The notes under the pieces: generated by a model
Seen by the model: the letters and a program-made list of their open reading frames with translations, nothing else
Told to the model about the DNA's origin: nothing
Database searches by the model: none
From: Epiperipatus broadwayi
Taxonomy: Eukaryota > Onychophora > Udeonychophora > Euonychophora > Peripatidae
Direction: 5' to 3'
NCBI GenBank assembly: GCA_028023455.1
Contig: JAQFVV010006272.1
Location: 583,501 to 647,500 of the forward strand
DNA: 64,000 nt
In this document: positions 48,150 through 60,699 of the stretch, in pieces
Position numbering within the stretch: position 1 is the first letter of the stretch
How the letters are laid out: each line of letters opens with the position of its first letter
Position numbers and translations under genes: made by a program

Positions 48150-48305
48150 TGCTTGTATTTATGCAACAGATGGCATTCTACTAAAAACACCATCAAGCAT
48201 GTTGAAATCATGATCTGAAAGTGGAATTAAAGTTAGAGATAGTGAATGGATTCTCTGACATTTATGTAAACGAAATACGCTTGATAGTGTTTTTGGTAGA
48301 ACACC
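48150..48305. repeat. Short inverted repeat beside a long (TA)n
   Basis: CAACAGATGGCATTCTACTA...ACACCATCAAGC (about 48169-48202) pairs with GCTTGATAGTGTTTTTGGTA...CACCATCTGTTG (about 48279-48313). The neighbouring segment ATATGAAAAACAAAATCAAG resembles 17662-17690, which also starts at a (TA)n and is followed by a similar ATAGATGGC segment, so this is a dispersed small element. Confidence 0.65.
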
Positions 48306-48312
48306 ATCTGTT

Positions 48313-48316
<4 letters not shown>

Positions 48317-48374
<58 letters not shown>
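48317..48374. repeat. (TA)n microsatellite
   Basis: About 29 uninterrupted dinucleotide units. The open frame at 48159-48413 is partly poly-(Ile-Tyr) read from this array and is not a gene. Confidence 0.95.
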
Positions 48375-48376
<2 letters not shown>

Positions 48377-48964
48377 CAATAAATATCAATCCTATTGGAT
48401 GCCAATATTGCATACATAATACAGAATAATGTATTTGAAAAATATGACAGGTATATTAATTAATAATTTATATTGGCATTCATTTATAAATAACCCTTTT
48501 TTATGATGTGCTACATTTATACTATATTAAATAATGATTGAAATTATTTAAGCTCAGTGATAATGTCAATTTCATTATAAATAACTTATTGACTAGCTTT
48601 TATATTTGAATCATATTAATTTTTAATTATAAAACATTAAATTCACCCTTAATAATTATTGCATTCTAGTATTTATATTATTTTGTTAATTAAATATTAT
48701 ATGTTTATATTTGCAATGAGATTCTAAATTATAATTGTTGTAACATATATCCACCAATTTGAATAAGACTCTTAACTTGAATTTAATAAATAAGAATAAT
48801 TTTATTTATAAAATTAATAATAAAACAATTAATAAATATGCTGTAAAAATTTAATTATCATATTATAAAATATTATATATGTTTTAACTGTGAGGTGATG
48901 TTAGAATATTATACATTTTTAAAATCACAAGAAAATATTTATTTGTTGTCTCCAATATATATAT

Positions 48965-50676
48965 TGAACCGTTTTCGAATATGTGAATTCGAAACACCGG
49001 TCTCTTAGGCAGAGAAGAACATACTCGGAGAGTATGTATGCCCAAACAATAGCTATAAAGTATATAACTAATGTTACATTTCCAGGACATAGCTTCTTCT
49101 CGGCTGTTGAGTTGAACACCACGTCCAAAGCACTGTTTTGTTTGTGTATAACCACGGGCACCAGCTGCTTATTCTAAAAGAATACTAAAAGAATAGACAA
49201 CGCACTTTGAACAGTGGCCACTAACTCAATGCCTAAATCCATGACTAGCTCAGCTAATTGTAATCACTAATAGATTATACTTAATTAGTGATTAAAAGAA
49301 TTGATAAAAGAATTTGTTAAAAAGAATTGACCGACAAATAAAGTTTAATTTTAAAGATAATTTATTAACTAACATTTATTTACTAAATTTAAACATTTTA
49401 TACTTCTAATAAAACACACGCATATTTTAAATTAACATTCTAAATAATTTAAATATTCTTGAATATTTTCATAACAGAACACTGGGAATTTATCTACTTT
49501 GACTAATAATATTGATATAAGGATCACACACATATTAACTCATGCACACACATAATAATGATAATAAAGGACTACATAGTATTTGAAATTTAATCACACA
49601 CATCAATAGTTCATTTATGTATGATATAGAGTTCATATAATTAGACTCTTGAAATATTCGTACAAATTAATGCAATGGCTATTACAGTATAAACGAAATA
49701 AGCAAATGTTTTTACCTAGGCTTTTGAATGTGGATGTAGAATTTTGTTCTCTTTGGTGGCTGCTTTCGGTGAGGATATTTCCATTATGAATGCTTACCAG
49801 CCGGCTGGGATGTTTCCTTGCTGAGTTTCCTGATTTTCACAATTATTACTATCGGAGACAAATAGATACTGACAGAGATATTCTAAGATGTTAAGCTGAC
49901 ATTATATCACGGGCAGATCTGCTGTTTTCTCAGACATCTGGGCTGGAGATAAACATGCATTCCCAAGATCTTCTCAACACTGCATTTTGTTTGTTAACTG
50001 CTCAATTAATTTCTGAACTGCTCTACTCAATTACTTTGTGAACTGATTACTGTCCGATAAAAAAAAAGGTCTATTTATACCTGCGCCTTGTTGTCTTTCT
50101 AATATCTCCGGCAAAGATCTGTTGTCAAAATTCTTTAGCAATTAATCCTTTGATAAACGTGTTTTGGAAGATTGCTTAATTAGTAATAGCCATGCAATAA
50201 AATGTGTTGTTTTATTTTATTAATAGCCATTGCCGTGTTTTTAATGATAATCTTCTTTTATTTTGCATACATTTTATTTATTTACAAATCGCACATATAT
50301 ACACACATATATTTTTAATACAATTTACTATTTAGTTTTAACATTATTTTTTCTTTAATTAAACTTGAATGAAAAGAGATTTGTATGTTTTAACTTTTTA
50401 AATTATATTTTTATGAATACTAATAAAAACTCTTTACTTCCTTTTATAACCCTTAGTTTAATTTCTCTAACGAAACACCCCTCTCCCCTTCTGATTAATT
50501 AATTGTAGCTTTTTTATTTCAAAACTAACGCTAGAAAACTATTTGATTCTTATCCTTTTCTAAAACATCTGCAATAAACTCTTCAACATTTAATTTTATG
50601 TTTTTCTTTTATGAACGATTATTTTAATAATATAATTTTAGATAAAATTATATGTGCCTATATCAATGTAGGTACA
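48965..50676 (-). repeat. LTR-2, 3' LTR (left copy)
   Basis: Nearly identical to 53178-54899 with scattered substitutions and small indels (for example ATTAATGCAATGG with an extra ATGCA in the other copy). Contains the same promoter element as the right copy. The short frames at 48884-49177 fall in the LTR and recur in the other LTR, so they are not genes. Confidence 0.9.
50071..50079 (-). promoter_or_regulatory. TATA box in LTR-2 left LTR
   Basis: On the minus strand GGTATAAATAGACC is a strong TATA element about 600 bp into the LTR. It is preserved in the right LTR (54292-54300), supporting minus-strand transcription of the element. Confidence 0.65.
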
Positions 50677-50706
50677 TTACACCACCCTTCCTTTTGAGAG
50701 TAAAAT
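50677..50706 (-). other. Polypurine tract of LTR-2
   Basis: Minus strand CTCTCAAAAGGAAGGGTGG then TGTAA, directly upstream of the TGTACC start of the 3' LTR. Confidence 0.75.
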
Positions 50707-50933
50707 GCATCATTTTTGACCATTTTATCTCTGACAACATTAAATATTAATTTATTATTCCTTCTAAGTTTGCTTTTTGGTATCTTTTCCTTTTCCATGC
50801 TAAGGGCAATCTCCAATTATGCTTTTCTTCTTTCTATGTGGGTAACATTGCTTACAATGTTCGTCCTGGATAATGACCACAAGGACAAACTAAATTTGTG
50901 GCACAGGGATCTTTTATAAACGAAGCTTTGGCT

Positions 50934-51116
50934 GCCGATTCTCTTGATCGGACTTTGACTAAGAAAAGGTGGCTGCAAATGGCAGGAATTTCAACTGTCC
51001 ATTTCCGACTTATGCCCTGGAAAACGATTGCCGATTCTCTTGATCGGACTTTGACTAAGCAGCTGCAATGGCAGGAATTTTCAACTGTCCATTTCCGACT
51101 TACGCTTTGGAAAACG
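50934..51116. repeat. Tandem ~96-bp duplication inside LTR-2
   Basis: The unit starting GCCGATTCTCTTGATCGGAC at 50934 repeats at 51030, with TGGCAGGAATTT, CAACTGTCCATTTCCGACTT and TGGAAAACG in both. Small indels separate the copies. It lies in the 3' untranslated part of the element; the frame 50898-51152 merely crosses it. Confidence 0.9.
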
Positions 51117-51199
51117 AGGTACGAGATATGGGGATTCTCCCCTGAAAAGTGACTTACAACTTACTCTGTTTGTTGCCAGTGCGCTTTTTAAAAGAGGAA

Positions 51200-52123
51200 T
51201 GATCCCGGCCAATCTGTTGCGGGTACTAGAATTTATTCAGTCGAGAGCTTTAAACTTAATTCTTATCTAACTTATTTCAATACTACCCTCATTCCTTTAG
51301 ATTCAAACCCTTATATGCTCCTAATTACAACTTAGATTGACTTTCATTTATATTATTTTTAAATTCATTACGAACATTATTTAAATATTTAGTTTTACAC
51401 TAATCTTATAATATTATCTTTAAACTATCACGGACATCAATTTACATATTTATTTATATTACAATATTACTTTAACCCATTACTTTAACTTATATATTAA
51501 CATGCGTGTACTCAAAAAAAACTATTTTGCTTTATTATGATTCATTCATTATTATTTTACTAGAGATTTTTTTTTTATCTTGATTATTTTAAACAATTTA
51601 TTTACATCCTTTTCTTAACTTACGGTATTCAAAACAAACTTTTATTTTAACATGCGTATATTCAAAAAACTATTTTATTTTACTACGAATATTTTATTTA
51701 TTTTCTACAGATATATTATACTTATTTATTTAACTTGTTTTTATTTTATGTATTTCCGTTATTTTATTCATTTATTTAATTCTACAAACATTATTTCTAA
51801 ATCCTTAATTTGACCCATTTATTTAACTTGATTTTATTGATTTTTATTTATTTGAACTGTTTATTTACGAACATTTCCTTAATTAATATGTGCGGGGAGA
51901 AAAAAAATCTTTTATTTTGCGAAGCCTACATTATTATTATTACTTGCAACATTTCATTTATTATTATTCATTCATTTTTAAATTCATTGTCTTAAGTTTT
52001 AAATAGAAGTTTCAGATTTAATTTATTAGATTTATTTACTTTAGAATAATCATATTCGTGCTCATTGTCCATTTCCGGTCCTTTTTGTTTATTTCCTTTA
52101 CTATTCCGTCCGTTTACTAACTC
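51200..52123 (-). other. LTR-2 interior downstream of gag, noncoding
   Basis: AT-rich sequence with TTTATTTA words and no reading frame of note. This is where protease/RT/integrase would be expected in an autonomous element; none is seen. Confidence 0.6.
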
Positions 52124-52828
52124 TTACACTATGTCCGGTGGCTCCTTCTTTCTTTCTACTAATTTTATAATATAAATCATACTCCATAGTCTCACTTCTA
52201 TTTCTTGATTAAAATCTATTTTATCTCTTTCTCTTTCTGTTCTGTTTTCGACTTCGTAACTCAGAAAACCTTTATACCTAGGCAAACTCCGAATTACTTC
52301 AATCTGGGAATATTTTTTTCTACACTTTCTCTTTGTTTTAAATCTATGTCTACAGTGAATAAGAATGTTTACTTTAAACCTTTTATTTTTAATTCTTTGT
52401 AAAAACTCTTTTACGCTATTTTCTACATTTTGATCCACATAAGTTTCTACTTTATCCGTCACAACGCTATCTGATTCTATTTCAATTTCTACCTCTTTCG
52501 TGACCTCAACTTTTTTACTTTCTTTAACTAAATCTACTTCTACAATCTCTTGATTTTTCTCTATCTTTCCTGTAATTTCATATCTTATTTCCCTTATTTC
52601 TGCTCTGAGTTCTTTAATTTCTGTTTTAACCTGACTAATTTCTTCTTTCAATTCTGCCTTGAGATCTAACTGACTTTGTTTAAATTCTTGACGCATTTCT
52701 TCCATCATATTCATCATCATTTTCATCATCATTCGCGTTTCAGATACTTTTTCTTTCTGTTTTTCCACTAACTGGGGATTTTTAAAATATATTGGGCTTT
52801 CTTTCGGATCCATTTTCGAAAATTTCAA
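52124..52828 (-). CDS. Gag-like coiled-coil protein of LTR-2
   Basis: An intact 234-codon minus frame starting MKFSKMDPKESPIYFKNPQL. Residues about 30-95 form a methionine- and Glu/Lys-rich coiled coil (ETRMMMKMMMNMMEEMRQEF; LKAELKEEISQVKTEIKEL). Residues 96-140 are acidic. Residues about 145-175 are basic (RIKNKRFKVN..., KTKRKCRKKYSQ), suggesting nucleic-acid binding. No zinc knuckle, protease or RT. The coiled coil-acidic-basic order parallels the LTR-1 protein, although the sequences are not obviously alike. The ATG lies about 350 bp downstream of the primer site, as in LTR-1. It is called Gag-like from position and composition only. Confidence 0.6.
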   Translation of the reverse strand: MKFSKMDPKESPIYFKNPQLVEKQKEKVSETRMMMKMMMNMMEEMRQEFKQSQLDLKAELKEEISQVKTEIKELRAEIREIRYEITGKIEKNQEIVEVDLVKESKKVEVTKEVEIEIESDSVVTDKVETYVDQNVENSVKEFLQRIKNKRFKVNILIHCRHRFKTKRKCRKKYSQIEVIRSLPRYKGFLSYEVENRTERERDKIDFNQEIEVRLWSMIYIIKLVERKKEPPDIV

Positions 52829-53156
52829 TTTTAAAGTACTAGCGCTTATGTTAAACTAAATTTAAATACAACTTATTTATTTATTTTTCTTACTAAGATG
52901 GAAACTCATGCTAACTCCACCCTTTTAGTCCTTTTTACTACCTGATCTTAATGCTTTAACTCCACCCATAACATCTAATTGACTCTGATTTGATAGCATA
53001 AATGTCAAAATCTCTTTTCATTTTGAAAAAAATTCGGTCAATTCTTTTTTTTTTTTTTAAATTAAAACACTTTTACATACATAATTTAACTTTTTAGATT
53101 TTTATTTTCAACAAGAACAAAGTATTTAATTAACTGTCACTTATGACAAGTTTGGC

Positions 53157-53174
53157 CCATGTTGGGTAAAGCCA
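53157..53174 (-). other. Primer-binding site of LTR-2
   Basis: TGGCTTTACCCAACATGG on the minus strand, 3 bp inside the 5' LTR edge. It starts with TGG, complementary to a tRNA CCA end. The tRNA was not identified. Confidence 0.6.
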
Positions 53175-53177
53175 TTT

Positions 53178-54896
53178 TGAACCGTGTTCGAATATGTGAA
53201 TTCGAAACACCAGTCTCTTAGGCAGAGAAGAACATACTCGGAGAGTATGTATGCCCAAACGATAGCTATAAAGTATATAACTAACGTTACATTTCCAGGA
53301 CATAGCTTCTTCTCGGCTGTTGAATTTAGCACCACGTCCAAAGCACTTTTTTGTTTGTGTATAACCACGGGCACCAGCTGCTTATTCTAAAAGAATACTA
53401 AAAGAATAGACAATGCACTTTGAACAGTGGCCACTAACTCAACGCCTAAATCCATGACTAGCTCAGCTATTTGTAATCACTAATAGATTATACTTAATTA
53501 GTGATTAAAAGAATTGATAAAAGAATTTGTTAAAAAGAATTGACCGACAAATAAAGTTTAATTTTAAAGATAATTTATTAACTAAGATTTATTTACTAAA
53601 TTTAAACATCTTATACTTCTAATAAAACACATGCATATTTTAAATTAACATTCTAAATAGTTTAAATATTCTTGAATATTTTCATAACAGAACACTGGGA
53701 ATTTATCTACTTTGACTAATAATTTTGATATAAGAATCATGCACATATTAACTCATGCACACACATAATAATGATAATAAAGGACTACATAGTATTTGAA
53801 ATTTAATCACACACATCAATAGTTCATTTATGTATGATATAGAGTTCATATAATTAGACTCTTGAAAGATTCGTACGAATTAATGCAATGCAATGGCTAT
53901 TACAGTATAAACGAAATAAGCAAATGTTTTTACCTAGGCTTTTGAATGTGGATGTAGAATTTTGTTCTCTTTGGTGGCTGCTTTCAGTGAGGATATTTCC
54001 ATTATGAATGCTTACCAGCCGGCTGGGATGTTTCCTTGCTGAGTTTCCTGATTTTCACGATTATTACTATCGGAGACAAATAGATACTGACAGAGATTTT
54101 CTAAGATGTTAAGCTGACATTATATCACGGGCAGATCTGCTGTTTTCTCAGACATCTGGGCTGGAGATAAATGTGTGTTCCCAAGATCTTCTCAACACTG
54201 ACTGCATTTTGTTTGTTAACTCCTCAATTAATTTCTGAACTGCACTACTCAATTACTTTGTGAACTGATTACTGTCCGATAAACAAAAGGTCTATTTATA
54301 CCTGCACCTTGTTGTCTTTCTAATATCTCCGGCAAAGATCTGTTGTCGAAATTCTTTAGCAATTAATCCTTTGATAAACGTGTTTTGGAAGATTGCTTAA
54401 TTAGTAATAGCCATGCAATAAAACGTGTTGTTTTATTTTATTAATAGCCATTGCCGTGTTTTTAATGATAATCTTCTTTTATTTTGCATACATTTTATTT
54501 ATTTACAAATCGCACATATATACGCACATATATTTTTAATACAATTTACTATTTAGTTTTAACATTATTTTTTCTTTAATTAAACTTGAATGAAAAGAGA
54601 TTTGTATGTTTTAACTTTTTAAATTATATTTTTACGAATACTAATAAAAACTCTTTACTTCCTTTTGTAACCCTTAGTTTAATTTCTCTAACGAAACACC
54701 CCTCTCCCCTTCTGATTAATTAATTGTAGCTTTTTTATTTCAAAACTAACGCTAAAAAACTATTTGATTCTTATCCTTTTTCTAAAACAAACTGCAATAA
54801 ACTCTTCAACGTTTAATTTTATGTTTTTCTTTTATGAACGATTATTTTAATAATATAATTTTAGATAAAATTATATGTGCCTATATCAATATAGGT

Positions 54897-54899
<3 letters not shown>
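53178..54899 (-). repeat. LTR-2, 5' LTR (right copy)
   Basis: Partner of 48965-50676, including TATAAATAG at 54292-54300 (minus). Transcription would start near 54265 and proceed leftwards. Confidence 0.9.

Positions 54900-54901
<2 letters not shown>

Positions 54902-54930
<29 letters not shown>
54902..54930. repeat. (TA)n microsatellite
   Basis: AT array between LTR-2 and the next LTR-like block, which begins TGTAACATTTTTCAC at 54931. Confidence 0.9.
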
Positions 54931-54933
<3 letters not shown>

Positions 54934-57900
54934 AACATTTTTCACATTTTAATAGATTCTGGTAGGCTATCTTTTACTCACCGTAAATTTAATGAAAGTT
55001 AATCAAGCTATGGATATGAAATATATCTGATTACTATTTCTAAAACATAGCTATATTTCCTGATTAACTGGCCTGCCAATTATTTCGACTTGCGTTATTG
55101 ATGGAATCAGCTTTTTATTTCTTTTTATAAGGGTGCCAGGATTCATATAAGAATCCACTGGAATCTGTCGCATAGTGCCTCGAAAATTAAAGAGGGAAAT
55201 GATTTTTAAAAAAACTGGGTCATAGTTTACCATAACTAAGATTTTTTTCTAGATATTATTCCTGGTGCATAATTAATAAATATTGGCAAAGAGTAAGTTA
55301 TACATTCAAATTCTAATAAATTAAAATAAATAACTAAAATCAATAATTTACAAATGAAAGTGATCTTAAAGATAAATATTTTATTATGTTATTAAAATAC
55401 TTAATAAATTGTTACCATTATTTAGAAAGGACCATACTTGCTAGTTCAGGTAATCATTTTATATAATTAATACAGTCCATTTCTTTCAGTTCTATCTTTA
55501 AACAATCCATGGATTAAAATGTCATAATTTGGGGAATGTCTCTATCAGGATTATATCATATGTTTCTATTAAGAATTGTTTGCAATTTAATCACTATTGG
55601 GATATGAATAGCTAAGCATACTGGTAAGTTTGGGTAGATTTATGAAATCCAACCTCATAGAAATTTCAATTGGTCTCTCCTGCCAGCATCTTCAATTATT
55701 GGTCCATTCTATAACTGGAGAAAAAAGCACGGTTGTGGTGATTCTTTTCATTGCAAAAAGTGGTATTCACAAGGCTGCATTTCCATGCTTGTGTGACAGC
55801 TTGGTACAGCAAGTGGCATACCTGTGCAGAAGTATATTATTGCCACAGTTTATGCTCACAGAAACCCCCAATTTTAAGACATGTAACCAGAAGGTAAAGA
55901 AAAGACGTAGATAGAAGTTGTCCTCTTCTTCTATTTTATATCTTGATCCAGTTTTTGAAACTTCTGCACATATTATTATTATCTTGATGCTTAGGTTTAT
56001 AATCTTGTACATTTTTTATTAGCTTTAGGTTACAAAGTCTTTTTTTGTTACATAATTCCACCATCTTTAATTAGCTTCCAAAATGTTTTATTGACTGTAA
56101 TCTTTTACTTTGAAATTCCCTTCCAATTTAGAATTACAGATAAATACTTCAAAACAAAAACAATCAACTCTCATTGTACTTTTTAAAAAAAACTAAATTA
56201 CACAAACTAAAAAAAAAAGTTTAAAATGTGTGAATTTAAAAGATCTTTAAATTTACTTTTTAATTTTTTTAGCTTTTAAATATTTTAAATGCCAATATCT
56301 TTGGCCCATCTATGTGTAGATGGTATATATATATTAACGATCTAAAAGAAAGTGAAGATCGAATCTAACCGCAATCTGCACTACATGGGCGCCATCTAGG
56401 CATTTGAGCCTAAAAAAATTAATAAAGTAGGCAGATACATGCTGTTAAGATTTGACTTTATTTAAATATTCAGATCGTTAGCCCAAGTCACTAGCTCAGT
56501 GGAACAGCAGAGATTATAAAATATAACTTTATATCTTAAATATAAAAAAATAAAAGCCACTACCAGAAATTAACACATAAAAATATTTATTTACGCACAT
56601 ATAAAATCATTCTAATTTGAGGAATAAGTTTAACATTTTAGATTTTTATATTAATCTTTAATTTTACATTTAAATAGATTGCAATTATGAGTTTAATATT
56701 TATTTAGTGAGTCGAGTATGAATAGACTATATAGATTGTATTTGAAAAGAAAAATGTTCTATCCCTTATTTAATCTTAGGCCAAAAAGTTCACAGTCAAA
56801 CTGGCGCCAATCCATCTGATACATTTATGTATTCAATGTAGCATGAAAATATGACAACACAAAATACTATACTGTCAGGAATGTACATCGGAACAGTAAG
56901 TAAAGTTAGAGAAGACATCGTCTCTCCACCAACAGGAATGCTACATCTGTTGGTGAGTAGAACAATAAACAAAAAACTCCATAGGAATGGACTGCAGTCC
57001 TTTGCCAACTTACAAACCCATCCATAGGCAAACAGAAGGTGTGTGGTGTATATATGCAATCCTGCCCATAGCGGATCTCATACTACATCTACTAATTACA
57101 CAAATATATCCAATCCATTGAGATAATTCAACTATGAAATGAATAACCTAAGATTATCCTCCCTTAATCTATATATATAACTTTACAAATCCATATAGCT
57201 ATTCACGCCCGACTTAAATTTAACCTTTAGATACATTTGCACAGATGAATTTTATACAATTTGTTTTATAATGTTGAGTATAGATCGGCTGCACAGATTC
57301 CACAGTCAAAAACATTTCAAAATAAACACAACCGATCAAAATACAAAATCATCGATAACGTCAATTGCATAGGGAATACAAAAAAAACCCAATGGCATTC
57401 ATCATAAGATGCCACAGTGACATTGATGACTTATATATTCCAATCGACTATGAAACAGCAAAATAATTAACCGCTAACGAATCTATGCAATGTCTATACC
57501 CAACTTAAATTTCCTCATTTAAAATTTAAACAATAAATATTAATACAAATAAAATAAATGGAAATGATTTTTATCAAATGCAAACATATAATATTAAACA
57601 TTATTAATTGAGTTGACACTTAAGTCAGAGAAAAGTTCTTTTTGTAAAATTTAAATTAACTTATCAAATCTTTAAAGTTCTTAATTAATTTTATGATTTT
57701 AACAATTGTTCAGTTCTATTGCTTACAGTAGAAGAGTCCAGGTTACTGTTGGCAATTCCCATGGAGACTTTCCTGGAAGATCGGTCAGATATTTTGGAGG
57801 TAGCATTAGCTGGTTCTGTTCTGGTATCACAGTCTTTTCATTTTTAAAATAAGTGAGAGAGAACGACTAGTGCGTCTTGTCATTTGTCTCATCAAATCAA

Positions 57901-58094
57901 GTGGAAAACTCTGACTGGAACTCAATATTTTTCTTTTTATAGTCCTCCCATGGATTCCATGGACAAAAACATCACTGTTCCATTTTTTTGTTATGGTCCG
58001 GGCCTTTATTTGCTTCCATTGGTCAAGCCAAAATCTCTTTCTTCTCTTATCTATTTTTCATCTGACTTTTTAATTACAGAGCTATGCCATTACA
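54931..58094. mobile_element. LTR-like block(s) between (TA)n tracts, unresolved
   Basis: Starts TGTAACATTT at 54931 directly after (TA)n; a possible end is CCATTACA at 58094 before another AT tract. An internal AT run (56331-56342) may divide it into two. On the minus strand GGACTATAAAAAG near 57938 is TATA-like. There is no long reading frame; short frames (minus 55051-55233, plus 55630-55914, minus 56796-57059) match nothing I recognise. Solo LTRs or noncoding parts of LTR elements are the best guess. Confidence 0.3.
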
Positions 58095-58117
58095 ATATAT
58101 ATCATGTGATGCTTAAT

Positions 58118-58139
58118 ATATATATATATATATATATAT
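58118..58139. repeat. (TA)n microsatellite
   Basis: AT array preceding TGTAACAGTC. Confidence 0.9.
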
Positions 58140-60639
58140 TGTAACAGTCAGAAAATGTGTGACTCATAAACATAGTGCAGAATTCGTTCACCACACAGAA
58201 CAGCAGCACCATCGAGATAGCGAAGCCACCCGTGGTACTGAGTTTGAACAGTTTATCGGTTCCACAATACAATCCATGAAACAACGCATCTGATGTGACA
58301 TTAGTAAATATTTCTTTAGGCATGGTGGTCAGGGATATCCAAGAGATTCATGATTTTATTTTCGAGTTAGCCAATAATCAAACTAATATTAATTAAACAT
58401 TCATATTTACATAATCGAGGAAATATTATATAGAATGGGTATCAAATAAATGAAACGTAACTGCAGACATATAGTTTAAAATTATTTATTAACACATTTT
58501 AATAAGATCATTTACTAATAATATTTTATGTATTAAAAGCTTCTTGGAGCGGGATTTGTGACCCGATTATATTTTAAAGAATACATTTATTTATTTGTTT
58601 ACAAAAGGAATTCATTTATTTGAAGGCATAATCTAGCTACCTAAAATTCTCGAGTAAGTATTTCTAATGCATGCCTGGAGGGATTTATACCTTTGCAATG
58701 CAAGAGTCTAAAGTAAGAGTTATAAGAGTAGCGGCAGACATATATTTATTTAATTAAAATATTTATTTATAACTAAGGGCAAACATTTATTTGAGAGTGA
58801 ATTATGAAGATAATGCAGAGGCGGAGTGATATATAGAATAATAAAATTAAGTAAAGAAACACGTGGTACACTTTAGAAAGGCGATATGGAATGGCAGTAT
58901 ATCGAAACTGCAATGCCGTGAATGAGTTTATAAGAATGTCGGGCTGGTCTCTGCCATCAGCCCGACGAAGTAAGGTGTCACATAAGCATAACCAGGGACA
59001 AGCGGTCCATGTCACAGTTTGCCAGCTGGCTGCGTGACATCATCAAATCCTACGGGAGCACCCATTATGTCCGCTTGTGTAGGACGACTGGGGTTAATTT
59101 CAACCCTGAAGAATCTGGAAATTTCATGGCGGAATGGGTCATCGCGTCTCTAAAACGTAACACATGGATAATGTATAAACAATTATGATAAGATTTAAAT
59201 AGATTCCTAACTCAGCCCTACATTATCAACATTTAATAAAGAACATTGGCGACTCTCAAAGAAATGTAATTTGATGGAATTATTCATTAAGATTTAATAA
59301 ATACAAAACATATCAAACTGGGAATTATTACAACTAATATGCCAGCCATTGGTGAAGTAGTAGACCCTGCATTACAATAAATGATGTATTGAATGCGTGT
59401 CGATTTATATGAAAGTTAAGTTATTTAGGAAAGTAAATATTAATGAAAATTTGACACGCATTCATTGTTTTAAGCGATCATAGATTTAAACTTTGAAAAT
59501 TGAGACAATTATGAGCATATAATAATTAAATAATAACTATAGATAAAAATGTAGATTTTAGAAATATGCACCCAAGAAAGATAGAGTGAGGTAAGCTAGA
59601 TTATTAGAGAAATTTACACATTAAGTTAATTATTCAATTTTAGTTATACAAATGATAGTTTTTACATTTTATAATTTAGATAAGTAATATGAAGAAGAGC
59701 TATAGCATGTTATTATAGTACTCTACAGTTTGAACACAGACAGGTACTTGTTTTATAAGAAGTTTTCTGAGTCCATTGGTTTAGTAGCAAATAGTTCATG
59801 AGTGGCAATTCTTTCTTGTATTTAGATGTCTCATTTACTTTAACAGCAGCAGCAGCTTTCTCATTTATTTCAGGCAGCAGACCTTCATGGTGAATTTATG
59901 ATGGGCAATGGAAAGTTCGGCATCCGATAGGCCATCTCCTGATGGAGAATAATCTAGGTGCTTTTACTTGGTCATACCTTGGCAGGGACAAATTATTTTT
60001 ATATTTTGGAGACTCTCAGTGATCGAGAGCAAAGCTAAAGTTTAAGTGAATGTCCCCAGCCAGTCTAAGATGGCCTCTTTTCTTATCTTGATCTTTCACA
60101 TTTTTGTTAAGGTATTTTTAGGTTCTACTTAATCTGCCCTGTGGATAATCAATGCATTTTGTTGGTTTTAATTATAAAGAAAGCTGCCGTTCTATTGTTT
60201 ACATTTTACATTTACTAATTACATTTTGGGGAATTTTTCTTTAATTAATCTATTATCTATCACTGACCGATGCTTTTAAATTTTATTTTAACTTTTAATT
60301 TAATATTACATCAGATTTTTTTAGAATTATTATTAAGCGAAATTTAAACAAAGCAATAAATACGAACTTTATTATCCAAAATAAATGATTAAAATTATAC
60401 AAAATTATATAACTAAAAGAAAGCTAAATTATATTATTTTATCCTTATTTATTGCCTTTAATTTGAGATCGAAATGTGTGCATGTTTATGTTGAATTCTA
60501 CATATATTTATACATTTTTAATATTGCTACACACACAATTCGATACCAAAAAGTTTAAATTTGGGCGGGATAGACCGGTCAGTGAGAGACGACAGAAAAA
60601 GGTGAAACTTAAGATTCGAATACGAATCTTACTGTTTCA
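58140..60639. mobile_element. Probable solo LTR or LTR-like insertion in (TA)n
   Basis: A 2,500-bp block running TGTAACAGTC...TTACTGTTTCA, with (TA)n immediately on both sides (58118-58139 and 60640-60653). Its ends resemble those of LTR-1 read on the + strand (TGTAACCGG...CCTGTTTCA). It is less AT-rich around 58900-59150. No frame with recognisable domains. No partner copy in the window, so solo-LTR status is inferred. Confidence 0.5.
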
Positions 60640-60699
60640 ATATATATATATATGTTATACTTAATGTTTTCATGGTTATATGATGTAAATAAATTATAA

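Larger units (their letters stand above)
48965..54899 (-). mobile_element. Non-autonomous LTR retrotransposon LTR-2 (complete, no pol)
   Basis: Direct repeats 48965-50676 (1,712 bp) and 53178-54899 (1,722 bp) bound a 2.5-kb interior. On the minus strand the LTR runs TGTACC...GGTTCA. Just inside the 5' LTR (right copy) is TGGCTTTACCCAACATGG, a primer site 3 bp from the LTR edge. Just before the 3' LTR (left copy) is the purine tract AAAAGGAAGGGTGGTGTAA. One Gag-like frame is present and no polymerase. Outer flanks are (TA)n. The LTRs differ from LTR-1 in sequence, but the plan is the same: giant LTRs, minus orientation, coiled-coil Gag only, similar purine-tract end. Confidence 0.9.

Noticed and set aside
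48159-48413. 84-codon frame with a poly-(Ile-Tyr) stretch
   Set aside because: It is a translation of a (TA)n microsatellite.
48884-49177. Small frames repeated at 53141-53390 (MPVVIHKQ... and its opposite strand)
   Set aside because: They lie in both LTRs of LTR-2 and are duplicated only because the LTR is; no domain supports coding.
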